Positions 34,773 to 42,735 of a DNA stretch of 51,033 bases are shown in pieces. The notes beneath the pieces are model-generated. The model saw nothing but the letters and a program-made list of their open reading frames with translations. It was not told the origin of the DNA and did no database searches. The position numbers were made by a program, and so were the translations under genes. The stretch lies in assembly GCA_913063325.1 (NCBI GenBank), contig CAJXYE010000031.1, forward strand, positions 1 to 51,033, given 5' to 3'. Position 1 is the first letter of the stretch; every line of letters starts with the position of its first letter. This stretch comes from an uncultured Colwellia sp. (GTDB lineage Bacteria > Pseudomonadota > Gammaproteobacteria > Enterobacterales > Alteromonadaceae).

Positions 34773-35387
34773 ATGACTAAAAATATTTTAAGACTTGACT
34801 CAAGCATGAGAAAAACAGGTTCCTATAGTCGAGACTTAGCAACTAAGTTAGTTAAGCAACTGACTGGCGACCAACAAAGCAATGAAGAGTATAACAGTGA
34901 ACATAAGAGCCAAGTAACGATTAGAGATTTGGCTGATGGCGTGCCTTTAATTGATGGAAATTGGATTAAAGCTAATTTTACCGCTGTTGATGAACGAACA
35001 CCTGAGCAAAATAAATACTTGGAAACGTCTGATACATTAGTTGATGAACTCAATAGTGCGGATTTAATTGTTATGGCTATTCCCATTTATAATTTCGGTG
35101 TGCCGGCAGCTTTTAAAGCGTGGATTGACCAAATTGTGAGATCTAAATTAACCTTTAAATATGGTGACAATGGGCCGGTTGGTTTAGTAAAAAATAAAAA
35201 GGCATATATTATTATCGTTTCTGGCGGCACTAAACTAAGCACTGAACTTGATTTTATCTCCGATTATATAAGACATATATTGAGCTTTATTGGCATTACC
35301 GATATTTCATTTATTGACAGTAGTGGTCTGGGTCGAGATGAATCAGAAACTCTATCCCACGCGCATAAGCTCATTGAGTGTATTTAA
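34773..35387 (+). CDS. azoR: FMN-dependent NADH:azoreductase/quinone reductase (AzoR-like)
   Basis: The protein has 204 residues from the ATG at 34773; the GTG nine bases upstream is the end of the SD. It is a flavodoxin-fold NAD(P)H:quinone oxidoreductase. The FMN phosphate loop is SSMRKTGSYS, the core is MAIPIYNFGVPAAFKAWIDQIVR and the flavin-side loop is VSGGT. These match AzoR, which reduces azo dyes and quinones with NADH. The position after TetR/SDR suggests electrophile or quinone detoxification. Eight-bp tandem repeats overlap its stop codon. Confidence 0.88.
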   Translation: MTKNILRLDSSMRKTGSYSRDLATKLVKQLTGDQQSNEEYNSEHKSQVTIRDLADGVPLIDGNWIKANFTAVDERTPEQNKYLETSDTLVDELNSADLIVMAIPIYNFGVPAAFKAWIDQIVRSKLTFKYGDNGPVGLVKNKKAYIIIVSGGTKLSTELDFISDYIRHILSFIGITDISFIDSSGLGRDESETLSHAHKLIECI

Positions 35388-35405
35388 CTATTTAACTATT
35401 TAACT
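35382..35405. repeat. Three tandem ATTTAACT units over the azoreductase stop codon
   Basis: Three contiguous 8-bp copies begin within the last codons of the azoreductase gene (stop TAA at 35385-35387). It is probably a slippage product. Copy-number change would leave the protein unchanged after the first stop. Confidence 0.7.
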
Positions 35406-35500
35406 AATAAATTACGTTTTTATAATACTTTTCAACACACTTAACGTGACGATAAATTGTCACTCAACGTCATTCATTACTGATGTTAAAAAGGAAATAA

Positions 35501-35857
35501 ATGAACATATTAAAACCTCCAGTGAATAGCCATGACTATTACCATGCCCATCTTTATTTTGAACAAGAAACTTTAGCGTTTGCTAAAGGTTTATGTGAAA
35601 AGGCAGGTATTTTATTTACCTTGAAAGTAGGCAGAGTGCATCAAAAAACTATTGGTCCTCACCCTAAGTGGAGCTGCCAAATAACGTTTACCTCCAATGA
35701 CTTTGAGCAATTTATTCCGTGGCTTGAAACTCAACGACAGGGATTAAGTGTATTAGTGCATGGGGTAACGGGTGACAACCTGAAGGACCATACTGACTAT
35801 GCTTATTGGTTAGGAACTGAAGTTGAATTGAATTTATCATTTTTTCGACCTGAGTAA
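35501..35857 (+). CDS. DOPA 4,5-dioxygenase-like family protein
   Basis: The 118-residue protein matches the short bacterial DOPA-dioxygenase-like family: YHAHLYFEQETLAFA near the N-terminus, VGRVHQKTIGPHPKWSCQITF with the conserved GPHP, LSVLVHGVTGDNLKDHTDYAYWLG near the end. His residues in YYHAHLYF, GPHP and VLVHG are the likely metal ligands. Plant and fungal homologues split the catechol ring of DOPA, while bacterial relatives are mostly uncharacterised. The ATG follows AAAGGAAATAA. It sits between the azoreductase and a metallo-beta-lactamase-fold protein. Confidence 0.85.
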   Translation: MNILKPPVNSHDYYHAHLYFEQETLAFAKGLCEKAGILFTLKVGRVHQKTIGPHPKWSCQITFTSNDFEQFIPWLETQRQGLSVLVHGVTGDNLKDHTDYAYWLGTEVELNLSFFRPE

Positions 35858-35896
35858 ATAAAGGGCTAATAAAGCTAGTGCCAACATAGATCAATA

Positions 35897-36817
35897 ATGG
35901 AAAATTTAATGCGCGCCAGTAAACTACAAAACACACTTAAATATAGTCGTTATGCTTATGATAATGAAGGCTATATTATTCATATGCTGACTTCCAACGA
36001 GCGTACCTTTTTTACTAATGCCTATATTATAGAAACTAAAAATGGCCTCGTTGTTGTTGATACTATGATGATTAATTCTGACGCTATAGTGTTATGTCAG
36101 CACATAGATAACCTTAATAAACCATTAATCGCGGTGATTATTACTCACGGGCATCCTGATCATTATAATGGCACAGATACTATTATTAATGGTTTTAATG
36201 AGGTTCCCGTTATTAGCACCAAAGGTGTTAGAAATTGCATCCAAGATAGCTTTGATGCAAAAGAAGTAAAATGGAAACCCTATTTTGGCCATGATTGGCC
36301 TGAAGATAAAATATTGCCAAACCACTTAGTTAAAGATGGTGACGTAGTTAATTTAGATGGGCTAGATTATTTTTTTAGAGATCTAGGTGCTGCGGAATCT
36401 AGCAGTGATTTACTTTTTACTTTAGGGGAACATAAATCGGCTGTTTTCGTCGGAGACGTTGTTTTTAATAATATGCATGGCTTTATGAATGATGGCAATA
36501 GTGCACAATGGTTACGGGTATTGCAGCAGTTATTAATCGAGCTAGCGGATGTTAAACAATTATTTACCGGTCATGGCGCTCCAGGTAATACATACCAACT
36601 AGTTCAGGCACAAATTGAGTATATTAGTCACTATCGAACGTGTCTTTGGGCATTGATTAGCGATAACCAATTATTAAGTGATACTCAAAAGCAATCGTTC
36701 GAATTTTTGATGAACAAGCATTACCCTCAATACCAATTAGCCTCTTTTATCAAAGCAGGTATCGACCCTGTAGCTCAAGAGTTGATCGTTGAAAATCACC
36801 CGCTAAAGATGGTTTGA
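35897..36817 (+). CDS. Metallo-beta-lactamase-fold hydrolase
   Basis: The 306-residue protein has the HxHxDH signature in ITHGHPDHYNGTD (about residues 81-94) and further likely ligands in LGAAESSSDLLF, FVGDVVFNN and LFTGHGAPG. This is the layout of MBL-fold hydrolases such as quinoprotein-relay or hydrolase types. There is no cleaved signal peptide. A second ATG 12 bp downstream (GGAAAA before it) is also possible. It follows the DOPA-dioxygenase-like gene by 39 bp and probably belongs to the same operon. The actual substrate is not predictable. Confidence 0.85.
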   Translation: MENLMRASKLQNTLKYSRYAYDNEGYIIHMLTSNERTFFTNAYIIETKNGLVVVDTMMINSDAIVLCQHIDNLNKPLIAVIITHGHPDHYNGTDTIINGFNEVPVISTKGVRNCIQDSFDAKEVKWKPYFGHDWPEDKILPNHLVKDGDVVNLDGLDYFFRDLGAAESSSDLLFTLGEHKSAVFVGDVVFNNMHGFMNDGNSAQWLRVLQQLLIELADVKQLFTGHGAPGNTYQLVQAQIEYISHYRTCLWALISDNQLLSDTQKQSFEFLMNKHYPQYQLASFIKAGIDPVAQELIVENHPLKMV

Positions 36818-36941
36818 ATTCTACTTGATAATTGAGCATTTCTATCTGGTTATGCGGCGATATCGTCATAGAGTCTACTTTTAAAGTAACTTTCTACAGT
36901 GAAAATGAGCACAAAGCGCGATAGAAATTATGATCCCTTTT

Positions 36942-38367
36942 GTGCGCATCAATGTCATTAACTTAAGCTTAATTTATGCATTTACAATAAGTTAGCTAGT
37001 TGCTAACCTAGCTATGAATTAAAAATAGAGAGAAATCACCAATGAGCTGTTCAGTATTTAATTCAAATAGTACAAAAGTTAACCAATGAAATTCACTCAA
37101 CTGAATTTTTAGAAAATCACCGTACAAAATCTACTGATTTCATTCGAAATCGCACCCTTACTTTTCCTCGTTTAATTAGTTTTCTGTTGAATGCTCTCAA
37201 TGGTTCAATTCAGGCTGAGCTCGTTCGGTTTTTCAATGTTATCGATGATAGCTACTTGTCGACAAAGTCAGTTAGCACCGCTGCTTTTTGTAAAGCCAGA
37301 ATGAAACTCTCCCATCAGGCCTTGGTTGAACTAAACGATGATCAAGTTCAAGCCTTCTATGAAACGGCAACCATTGATAAATGGCAAGGCCATAGACTGT
37401 TAGCTGTTGATGGCTCAGTCACACAATTACCTATCTCTGACAAACTGCTTGGGCATTTTGGTAAAGCTCGTCCTCATGCTGTTATGCCTCATGTTCGCCT
37501 TTCTCAACTTTATGATGTTAAGAATAATATTACCCTAGATTTACAGGTAGAAAGCCATTCAACAGGAGAGCGTGAAATGGCACTGAAGCATTTAAATAAA
37601 ACCCAAACAGGCGACTTAGTTGTTTATGACAGAGGTTATCCTGCCGTTTGGTTTTATAAATACCATAGGCTAAAAAATGTTGATTTCTGCATGCGTATTG
37701 TTAAAAGCTCTAATGTTGTCAAAGCTTTCTTAGAAAGTTGGAAATATAGTGAAATCGTTGATTTTCCTTGTACTGAGAAGTCTCTCCGTCGTTGTAGAAA
37801 AGATAAAATATCAACCGAATCACTTTGTTTAAGATTAGTGCGAGTTGACCTACCATCAGGAGAACCAGAGGTTTTAGTTTCATCATTAACAGACTTGAAA
37901 GCTTATCCTACTTCTCTTTTCGCTAATTTATATCACCAACGCTGGCGAGTTGAAGAAGATTACAAAGTATTGAAAAGTCGCCTCAATATTGAGAATTATT
38001 CTAGTATTTCTGTTGAAGGTATTTTACAAGACTTACACGCTAAGCTATTGACTAAAAACCTTGCAGCTTCTGCGATCCATGATGCAAAACGAAAAGTAAA
38101 GAAACCTAAAAATAAGAGGCTCTATGAATATATAATCAATTTCACCTTTCCGATAAATCAGCTTAAAGACAATGTTGTTCGGTTCACAATGAAGCTAGCT
38201 GCGCTTGAATTATACGAACTATTGATAAGTAAAATATCAAAGAATTTAAGTGTTATTCGACCTGACCGTAAGTTTTTTCGACAAGACCGTAGAAACAAAA
38301 CCAATAATTACCCAATGAATTATAAACGTATGTGTTAAATCCTTAAGTTAATGACATTGATGCGCAC
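36942..38367 (+). mobile_element. IS4-family insertion sequence (1.43 kb)
   Basis: Perfect 26-bp terminal inverted repeats bound the element: the left end at 36942-36967 begins GTGCGCATCAATGTCATTAA, and the right end is its exact complement at 38342-38367. It carries one transposase gene on the plus strand. No target-site duplication could be recognised next to the repeats. It lies between the MBL-fold gene and the sugar dehydrogenase gene and interrupts no visible gene. Confidence 0.93.
37187..38338 (+). CDS. IS4-family DDE transposase (likely frameshifted or with non-standard start)
   Basis: The frame shows the IS4 DDE residues: Asp75 (LAVDGS), Asp148 (VVYDRGYPA) and Glu256 within the YREK motif YHQRWRVEEDYKVLK. 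The frame extends upstream without an ATG to 37046 and encodes typical IS4 N-terminal sequence there (FLENHRTKSTDFIRNRTLTF). The only good upstream ATG, at 37042, reads MSCSVFNSNSTKVNQ and then stops, one base out of frame. So either a 1-bp indel near 37075-37087 has broken the gene, or translation starts at a TTG/ATT such as 37187. The element may be dead unless helped in trans. Confidence 0.85.
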   Translation: MNALNGSIQAELVRFFNVIDDSYLSTKSVSTAAFCKARMKLSHQALVELNDDQVQAFYETATIDKWQGHRLLAVDGSVTQLPISDKLLGHFGKARPHAVMPHVRLSQLYDVKNNITLDLQVESHSTGEREMALKHLNKTQTGDLVVYDRGYPAVWFYKYHRLKNVDFCMRIVKSSNVVKAFLESWKYSEIVDFPCTEKSLRRCRKDKISTESLCLRLVRVDLPSGEPEVLVSSLTDLKAYPTSLFANLYHQRWRVEEDYKVLKSRLNIENYSSISVEGILQDLHAKLLTKNLAASAIHDAKRKVKKPKNKRLYEYIINFTFPINQLKDNVVRFTMKLAALELYELLISKISKNLSVIRPDRKFFRQDRRNKTNNYPMNYKRMC

Positions 38368-38638
38368 CAAGAAGTCCTTAGTGGAGATCTGTTTTCCATT
38401 GGTTTTTATTAGAAACTAAGGGTCACTTCTACCACAATGTAAGGACTAGTCACTTCGCTTTATTGACCTAACCAACTGAAAAGCCTAATATCTATTATAA
38501 GCAAGCTATGTTATTTTGACTTCATGCTCTTTATCAATATTTCTGTCTTGATAGACACTAAACGGTAATGTATCAACCGTTCGCATTAAAGTCTTTGAAT
38601 AATAACCAAACAATGCCTGGTATGTGATGAGGAATAAT

Positions 38639-39757
38639 ATGAAATATATGATAGTAGTAACTGTATTGGTTTTGTTTTTATCAATCACAGCTCAAGCCAA
38701 GCATTCTATTCATTTAGATGAGGATAACAAAAGTTATAAAACTCAACTAATGTGGCCAAATATATCAATACCTTGGGGTATGGTTCAGCTGCCTGATGGA
38801 CGAATGTTAGCGACCGAGCGTTCAGGTACATTATTTTTGTTAGCGGAAAATAAACCTGCTATTGAAATACAAGGGTTACCTAACATACATGAGAACAATC
38901 AAGGTGGTTTGCTAGATATTGTTTTACATCCAGATTTTGTAAATAATAACTTAATATTCTTTACGTATGCTAGCCCAGAAGGAAAAGGTAGAGGAAGTAA
39001 TACTGCATTAATGCATGCTAAGTTAGACACAAAAAACAATAGCCTCACTGAACAAAAAGTTTTGTATAAAGCTGAGGGAAATACCACCAAAGGTGCGCAT
39101 TACGGTAGCCGAATAGTGATAGATGATGGCTATATTTATTTTTCAATCGGTGACCGAAAAAATCGTGAGTTAAATCCGCAAGATTTATCTCGTGATGGCG
39201 GCAAAATTTATCGCTTAAACCTTGATGGTTCGATTCCTACTGATAATCCATTTATTGAAAATGATGTTGCGAAAAAAGCGATTTTTTCCTATGGTCATCG
39301 CAATCCTCAAGGACTTATTAAATTAGGTGATACGGGGAAAATATGGTCACATGAGCATGGACCAAGAGGTGGAGATGAAGTTAATTTAATTGAAGCCGGT
39401 AAAAACTATGGCTGGCCAGTGATCAGTTATGGTATTAATTACAATTATACAAAGTTCACTGAACTGACTAAGAAATCCGGAATGGAGCAGCCTAAGCTTT
39501 ATTGGGATCCGTCTATTGCACCGTCGGGTATGGCCTTCATCCGTAGTGATAGATATCCGCAATGGCAAGGAAAAATATTGCTTGGTTCAATGAAATTTAA
39601 TCACCTTATTTTATTAGAGATTATGAATAATAAGGTTGTGAAACAAACAAAACTACTTATTGATGTTGATGGTAGGGTTAGAAATGTGATTCAAGGAAGT
39701 GATGGCTACATCTATCTAGGGATCGACGGGAAAGGAGTTCTACGTTTGCTTCCTTAA
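38639..39757 (+). CDS. PQQ-dependent aldose sugar dehydrogenase-like protein (YliI/Asd family), exported
   Basis: This protein has 372 residues from the ATG at 38639, which has GAGGA six bases upstream; a GTG at 38624 is possible. It has a signal peptide (cleavage after TAQA) and a six-bladed beta-propeller of the glucose/sorbosone dehydrogenase family. Visible family features are WGMVQLPDGRMLATER, GGLLDIVLHPDF, FSYGHRNPQGL, EHGPRGGDEVNLIEAGKNYGWP and APSGMAFI. It would oxidise aldoses in the periplasm with PQQ. No PQQ-biosynthesis genes lie in the window, so the cofactor is made or imported elsewhere. The gene appears to be single. Confidence 0.9.
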   Translation: MKYMIVVTVLVLFLSITAQAKHSIHLDEDNKSYKTQLMWPNISIPWGMVQLPDGRMLATERSGTLFLLAENKPAIEIQGLPNIHENNQGGLLDIVLHPDFVNNNLIFFTYASPEGKGRGSNTALMHAKLDTKNNSLTEQKVLYKAEGNTTKGAHYGSRIVIDDGYIYFSIGDRKNRELNPQDLSRDGGKIYRLNLDGSIPTDNPFIENDVAKKAIFSYGHRNPQGLIKLGDTGKIWSHEHGPRGGDEVNLIEAGKNYGWPVISYGINYNYTKFTELTKKSGMEQPKLYWDPSIAPSGMAFIRSDRYPQWQGKILLGSMKFNHLILLEIMNNKVVKQTKLLIDVDGRVRNVIQGSDGYIYLGIDGKGVLRLLP

Positions 39758-39981
39758 TACTCTAGCAAGTGATTTTAAAATACTGACTATATATCTTACA
39801 AGCGAAAATCATTGAAATTTCGGTTATAAACCTATGGCGCAATTGGCCCTAACCTGCCATCGAATGATTAAATTTATGTCCGCTGTGTTGAACGGAAAAT
39901 TGACGTTAGATATTTTGATTGGTCTTATTCCGCTTTGCGCACAAATTTGACCCTTAATGAACTTCACCATCTGGTTCGATA

Positions 39982-40791
39982 TTAAGTAAAATCAAAAGGC
40001 ATAGCAACCGTAGAGAATTTACTGCTATCAGCATATCGGCGGATAAAGTGTTCAGGTAACAACACCAGATGATCTGTCTTGGCAATAATTTCTAACGCGG
40101 CAAAAAAGTGAGGGATCCTCAATGCTACCTTTCGCTCTAAACCTTTAATGCTCAGTATTTTGTCCACTTCACTTGGCCCTGAGCCGTTTGGACTTATCAT
40201 AATATGATTCAGTGTTAAGTACTGCGCTAAGCTTAAGCTTTTTTCATTTGGGTGACCTTTTCTTACTAATCCCTTAATGTCATCATTCGCAATAATTTTT
40301 TGATAGATGTTTTGTGGCGGCGAGGTGGTACCTGCAATAATAAGGTCCACTTTGTTCTCTTCTAATTCATTCATCAAACTAGATCGCCACTCTAACGTAT
40401 TTATTTGTATGCCTGGCGCGACTTCATTTAATAAAGGAACAAGCTTTGGTAATAAGGTATGACTGCCATAGTCATTGGTAGCAATACTAATACTGTCTTT
40501 AGCACTTTCAGGTTCAAAATATTCTGGTTTTAATAAGGCACTCACTTGCTCTAATACCAAAGTTAATGGCTCGTACAAGCGCACAGCCTTCGGTGTTAGC
40601 GATAAGTGTTTTCCTGATTTAACCAACAAAGGGTCGTCAAAGTATTGCCTTAACCTAGCTAAAGTTCTGCTGAGTGCAGATTGCGTCAAACTTAATGTGT
40701 TCGAAGCGAGTGTTACATGTCGCTCATCAAGAAGAGCTTTTAAAGCAACTAAAGTATTTAGATCAAATCGATTAAGGGCATTAAAATCCAT
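39982..40791 (-). CDS. LysR-family transcriptional regulator
   Basis: The 269-residue protein is slightly short for LysR. The N-terminal winged helix is FDLNTLVALKALLDERHVTLASNTLSLTQSALSRTLARLRQYFDDPLLVKSG, followed by the effector domain (SISIATNDYGSHTLLPKLVPLL). It is divergent from the thioesterase gene over about 120 bp and may control it. The ligand is unknown. The 224-bp gap downstream (39758-39981) holds no gene I can support. Confidence 0.9.
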   Translation of the reverse strand: MDFNALNRFDLNTLVALKALLDERHVTLASNTLSLTQSALSRTLARLRQYFDDPLLVKSGKHLSLTPKAVRLYEPLTLVLEQVSALLKPEYFEPESAKDSISIATNDYGSHTLLPKLVPLLNEVAPGIQINTLEWRSSLMNELEENKVDLIIAGTTSPPQNIYQKIIANDDIKGLVRKGHPNEKSLSLAQYLTLNHIMISPNGSGPSEVDKILSIKGLERKVALRIPHFFAALEIIAKTDHLVLLPEHFIRRYADSSKFSTVAMPFDFT

Positions 40792-40910
40792 ATTGAATCC
40801 TCACTAATAGTCATTACTTAAAATAATAACATGGATTACCACAATGAATTGTACTCATGAAAATAACTAACATAAGATAAAACTCTTAATTATTAAGATT
40901 TAGGATTTTT

Positions 40911-41339
40911 ATGACACCCCCAACAAATGTAATATTTGATAAAGAAATTGAAGTGCGCTGGTCAGATTGTGACATTAACAAACATATGAGGCACTCTGCC
41001 TATTCAGATATGTGTGCTCACACTCGTGTTAGTTTTCTACACTCTATTGGTATGGATGAACAGTGGTTTAAAGAACAAAACCTGAGCCCTATTATGTTTA
41101 AAGAACAAACTGAATATTTTGCCGAAATGTTTATGAGTGAAAAAGCACGTATTACCGTTGAAATGGGTCAACCAACAGGCTCTGCTAAATCAGTATGTCT
41201 GATCAATAAAGTATATAAAGAAGACGGCACTGTTTCTGCTGTTCATCAAGTAGTGGTTGGTTGGATGAACATCAAACTTAGAAAGATTGTTGAACTTCCG
41301 AGTGAAATAGTGGCTAGCTGCCTAGAAAAAGTAGCTTGA
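40911..41339 (+). CDS. 4HBT-type acyl-CoA thioesterase
   Basis: The 142-residue protein has a hotdog fold. The active-site loop is VRWSDCDINKHMRHSAYSDMCAHTR; the Asp in DCD plus Asn/Lys/His is the usual 4HBT catalytic arrangement, and FKEQTEYFAEMF is typical of the YbgC/FadM-like group. It hydrolyses acyl-CoA thioesters. It is divergent from the LysR gene. The exact acyl substrate is unknown. Confidence 0.9.
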   Translation: MTPPTNVIFDKEIEVRWSDCDINKHMRHSAYSDMCAHTRVSFLHSIGMDEQWFKEQNLSPIMFKEQTEYFAEMFMSEKARITVEMGQPTGSAKSVCLINKVYKEDGTVSAVHQVVVGWMNIKLRKIVELPSEIVASCLEKVA

Positions 41340-41377
41340 TGGTCAGAGTCACAATTCTAAATAACAGTAGTTCTACA

Positions 41378-41401
41378 TTAGCAGCTGATAACAGCTGCTA
41401 A
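41378..41401. terminator. Perfect hairpin between convergent thioesterase and HExxH genes
   Basis: TTAGCAGCTG (41378-41387) pairs exactly with CAGCTGCTAA (41392-41401) over ATAA, followed by TAAAAAAA. The T-run is on the minus-strand entry side, so it is a terminator candidate without the ideal arrangement. Confidence 0.5.
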
Positions 41402-41417
41402 TAAAAAAACCAGAGAG

Positions 41418-42275
41418 CTACTTATCATTACGTAAGTGATAATGTGCTTTAGCTTGTTGATTATAGGCATCTAAAACGGTTTTATTTTGACTTGATTTTG
41501 CAAGTTCAATTAAATCAATTTTAAGCTGCCCCTGCCCATCAAACTGACTAGCAAAAGTTCCCATATTTGGCATATCAATACGCCAGTCATATAGTAAGCC
41601 AATAACATGGTTGCCAAATTGAAACGCTTCATACTCATTAAGCAAAGAAAGAAAGTCGCTAAAAGAATATCCGCTTAATTCGGCTTGTGCGGTAAATGCT
41701 GCTTTATAACCTTTTGCTAATAGTGTTTGCTGAAAAAATCCCAGTTGAAATTGATAAGCATGTCGGGTTTCATGGATTAAATAAGCAAGTGGTGCATAAG
41801 GTTCCATTGCTTTAAGCTTATCAGGATTAAGAAAAACTAAACCTGAACCAGGAAAGCGCACATCAAAAACAAAGTTTACTGCGCGTGTAGGGTATAGAGT
41901 ATTATTTATAACTAACTCTGGACATGTCATCTCTAATACTTGGCATTCAACCTGAAAGACTAACGGCAATAACACCATTCTTTGTTCAAAAGATAAACTT
42001 TGCCACTTAGTAAGCGAGTTAAATAATTTTTCATCATTTTTCAATGCATTGAAAAAGCGTAGCGCATCTTGCTGCCTTTTAAGGTGAGCATTTTGTAACC
42101 ATACCTTATTAGATTTGGTTAATGCGAATGCCGCGGGTGCCTGTGCTTGTAAATCAGGATTAGCATAAAATTTAGCAGGGTTTGCTTGTGATAGTGGCAA
42201 GTAACCGGTAAGAAAGGCAATCAAAAAAAGTTTTAGTATAGTTGCTTTATTTTTATAAAAAGCGTGGTTATTCAT
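41418..42275 (-). CDS. Exported HExxH-containing protein, possible metallopeptidase
   Basis: The 285-residue protein has a signal peptide (hydrophobic LKLFLIAFLTGYLPLSQA, cleavage near residue 31). It carries HETRH at residues 168-172, with a following E in the NEYEAFQFG helix (about 210). This is the minimal zinc-binding pattern of zincins, so it may be a periplasmic peptidase. Two cysteines in VECQVLEMTCPEL may form a disulfide. I do not recognise the family. It stands alone, and nothing nearby suggests the target. Confidence 0.75.
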   Translation of the reverse strand: MNNHAFYKNKATILKLFLIAFLTGYLPLSQANPAKFYANPDLQAQAPAAFALTKSNKVWLQNAHLKRQQDALRFFNALKNDEKLFNSLTKWQSLSFEQRMVLLPLVFQVECQVLEMTCPELVINNTLYPTRAVNFVFDVRFPGSGLVFLNPDKLKAMEPYAPLAYLIHETRHAYQFQLGFFQQTLLAKGYKAAFTAQAELSGYSFSDFLSLLNEYEAFQFGNHVIGLLYDWRIDMPNMGTFASQFDGQGQLKIDLIELAKSSQNKTVLDAYNQQAKAHYHLRNDK

Positions 42276-42735
42276 TATTATGACAACGATAGTGAGTTGG
42301 AAACAGTATTCAATTCTACCCTAATTGGTTTTAATAAAAAACTAATATTGCCTCTGAGTCATTTTAGTTAACGTTGCAATTATAAAAGATCTTATAATTA
42401 TTAGCATTGGTATAAAATCGTCAACAAAATAAAGGGAAATGACTATGACGAAACTAACCTTAATAGCCAACATTAAGCGAATGCAGATAAAGTAGATTTA
42501 GTAAATTCGAAACGGTTATAGCTGATCGAGATTAACTATGTCTATTTACAATTAGGACAACTAAATGACTGCGTTTATTTGTTGCTTTTACATTATTCTA
42601 TTTATGCTTCACAAGCCCTTTCCCCACCTCCGTAGTAAAAATCCGACATGTTTAAATAAAGGTTAGCTCAGCATTGCTAATAACCTAATCATTATCTATA
42701 CCTGATCATAGGTCTAACTAAAATAATGAGAAACA
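42276..42735. other. Intergenic region upstream of the TonB receptor
   Basis: Apart from the monooxygenase remnant it holds an ACCT-GATCAT-AGGT inverted repeat (42700-42713) 24 bp before the receptor start and a TTAGC/GCTAA pair, both possible operator or RNA elements. No other gene is visible. Confidence 0.4.
42445..42560 (+). pseudogene. Remnant of an ABM-type (antibiotic biosynthesis) monooxygenase gene
   Basis: A start after AAAGGGAAATGACT reads MTKLTLIANIK, then loses frame (RMQIK and TAG). One base on, ANADKVDLV continues, which joins to the usual N-terminus of the small ABM/YgiN-like monooxygenases (MxKLTLxAxIxANADKxxxV). A later INYVYLQ resembles the central INY(D)LHQ strand, out of order. 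The rest is lost. It lies just upstream of the TonB receptor. Confidence 0.55.
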
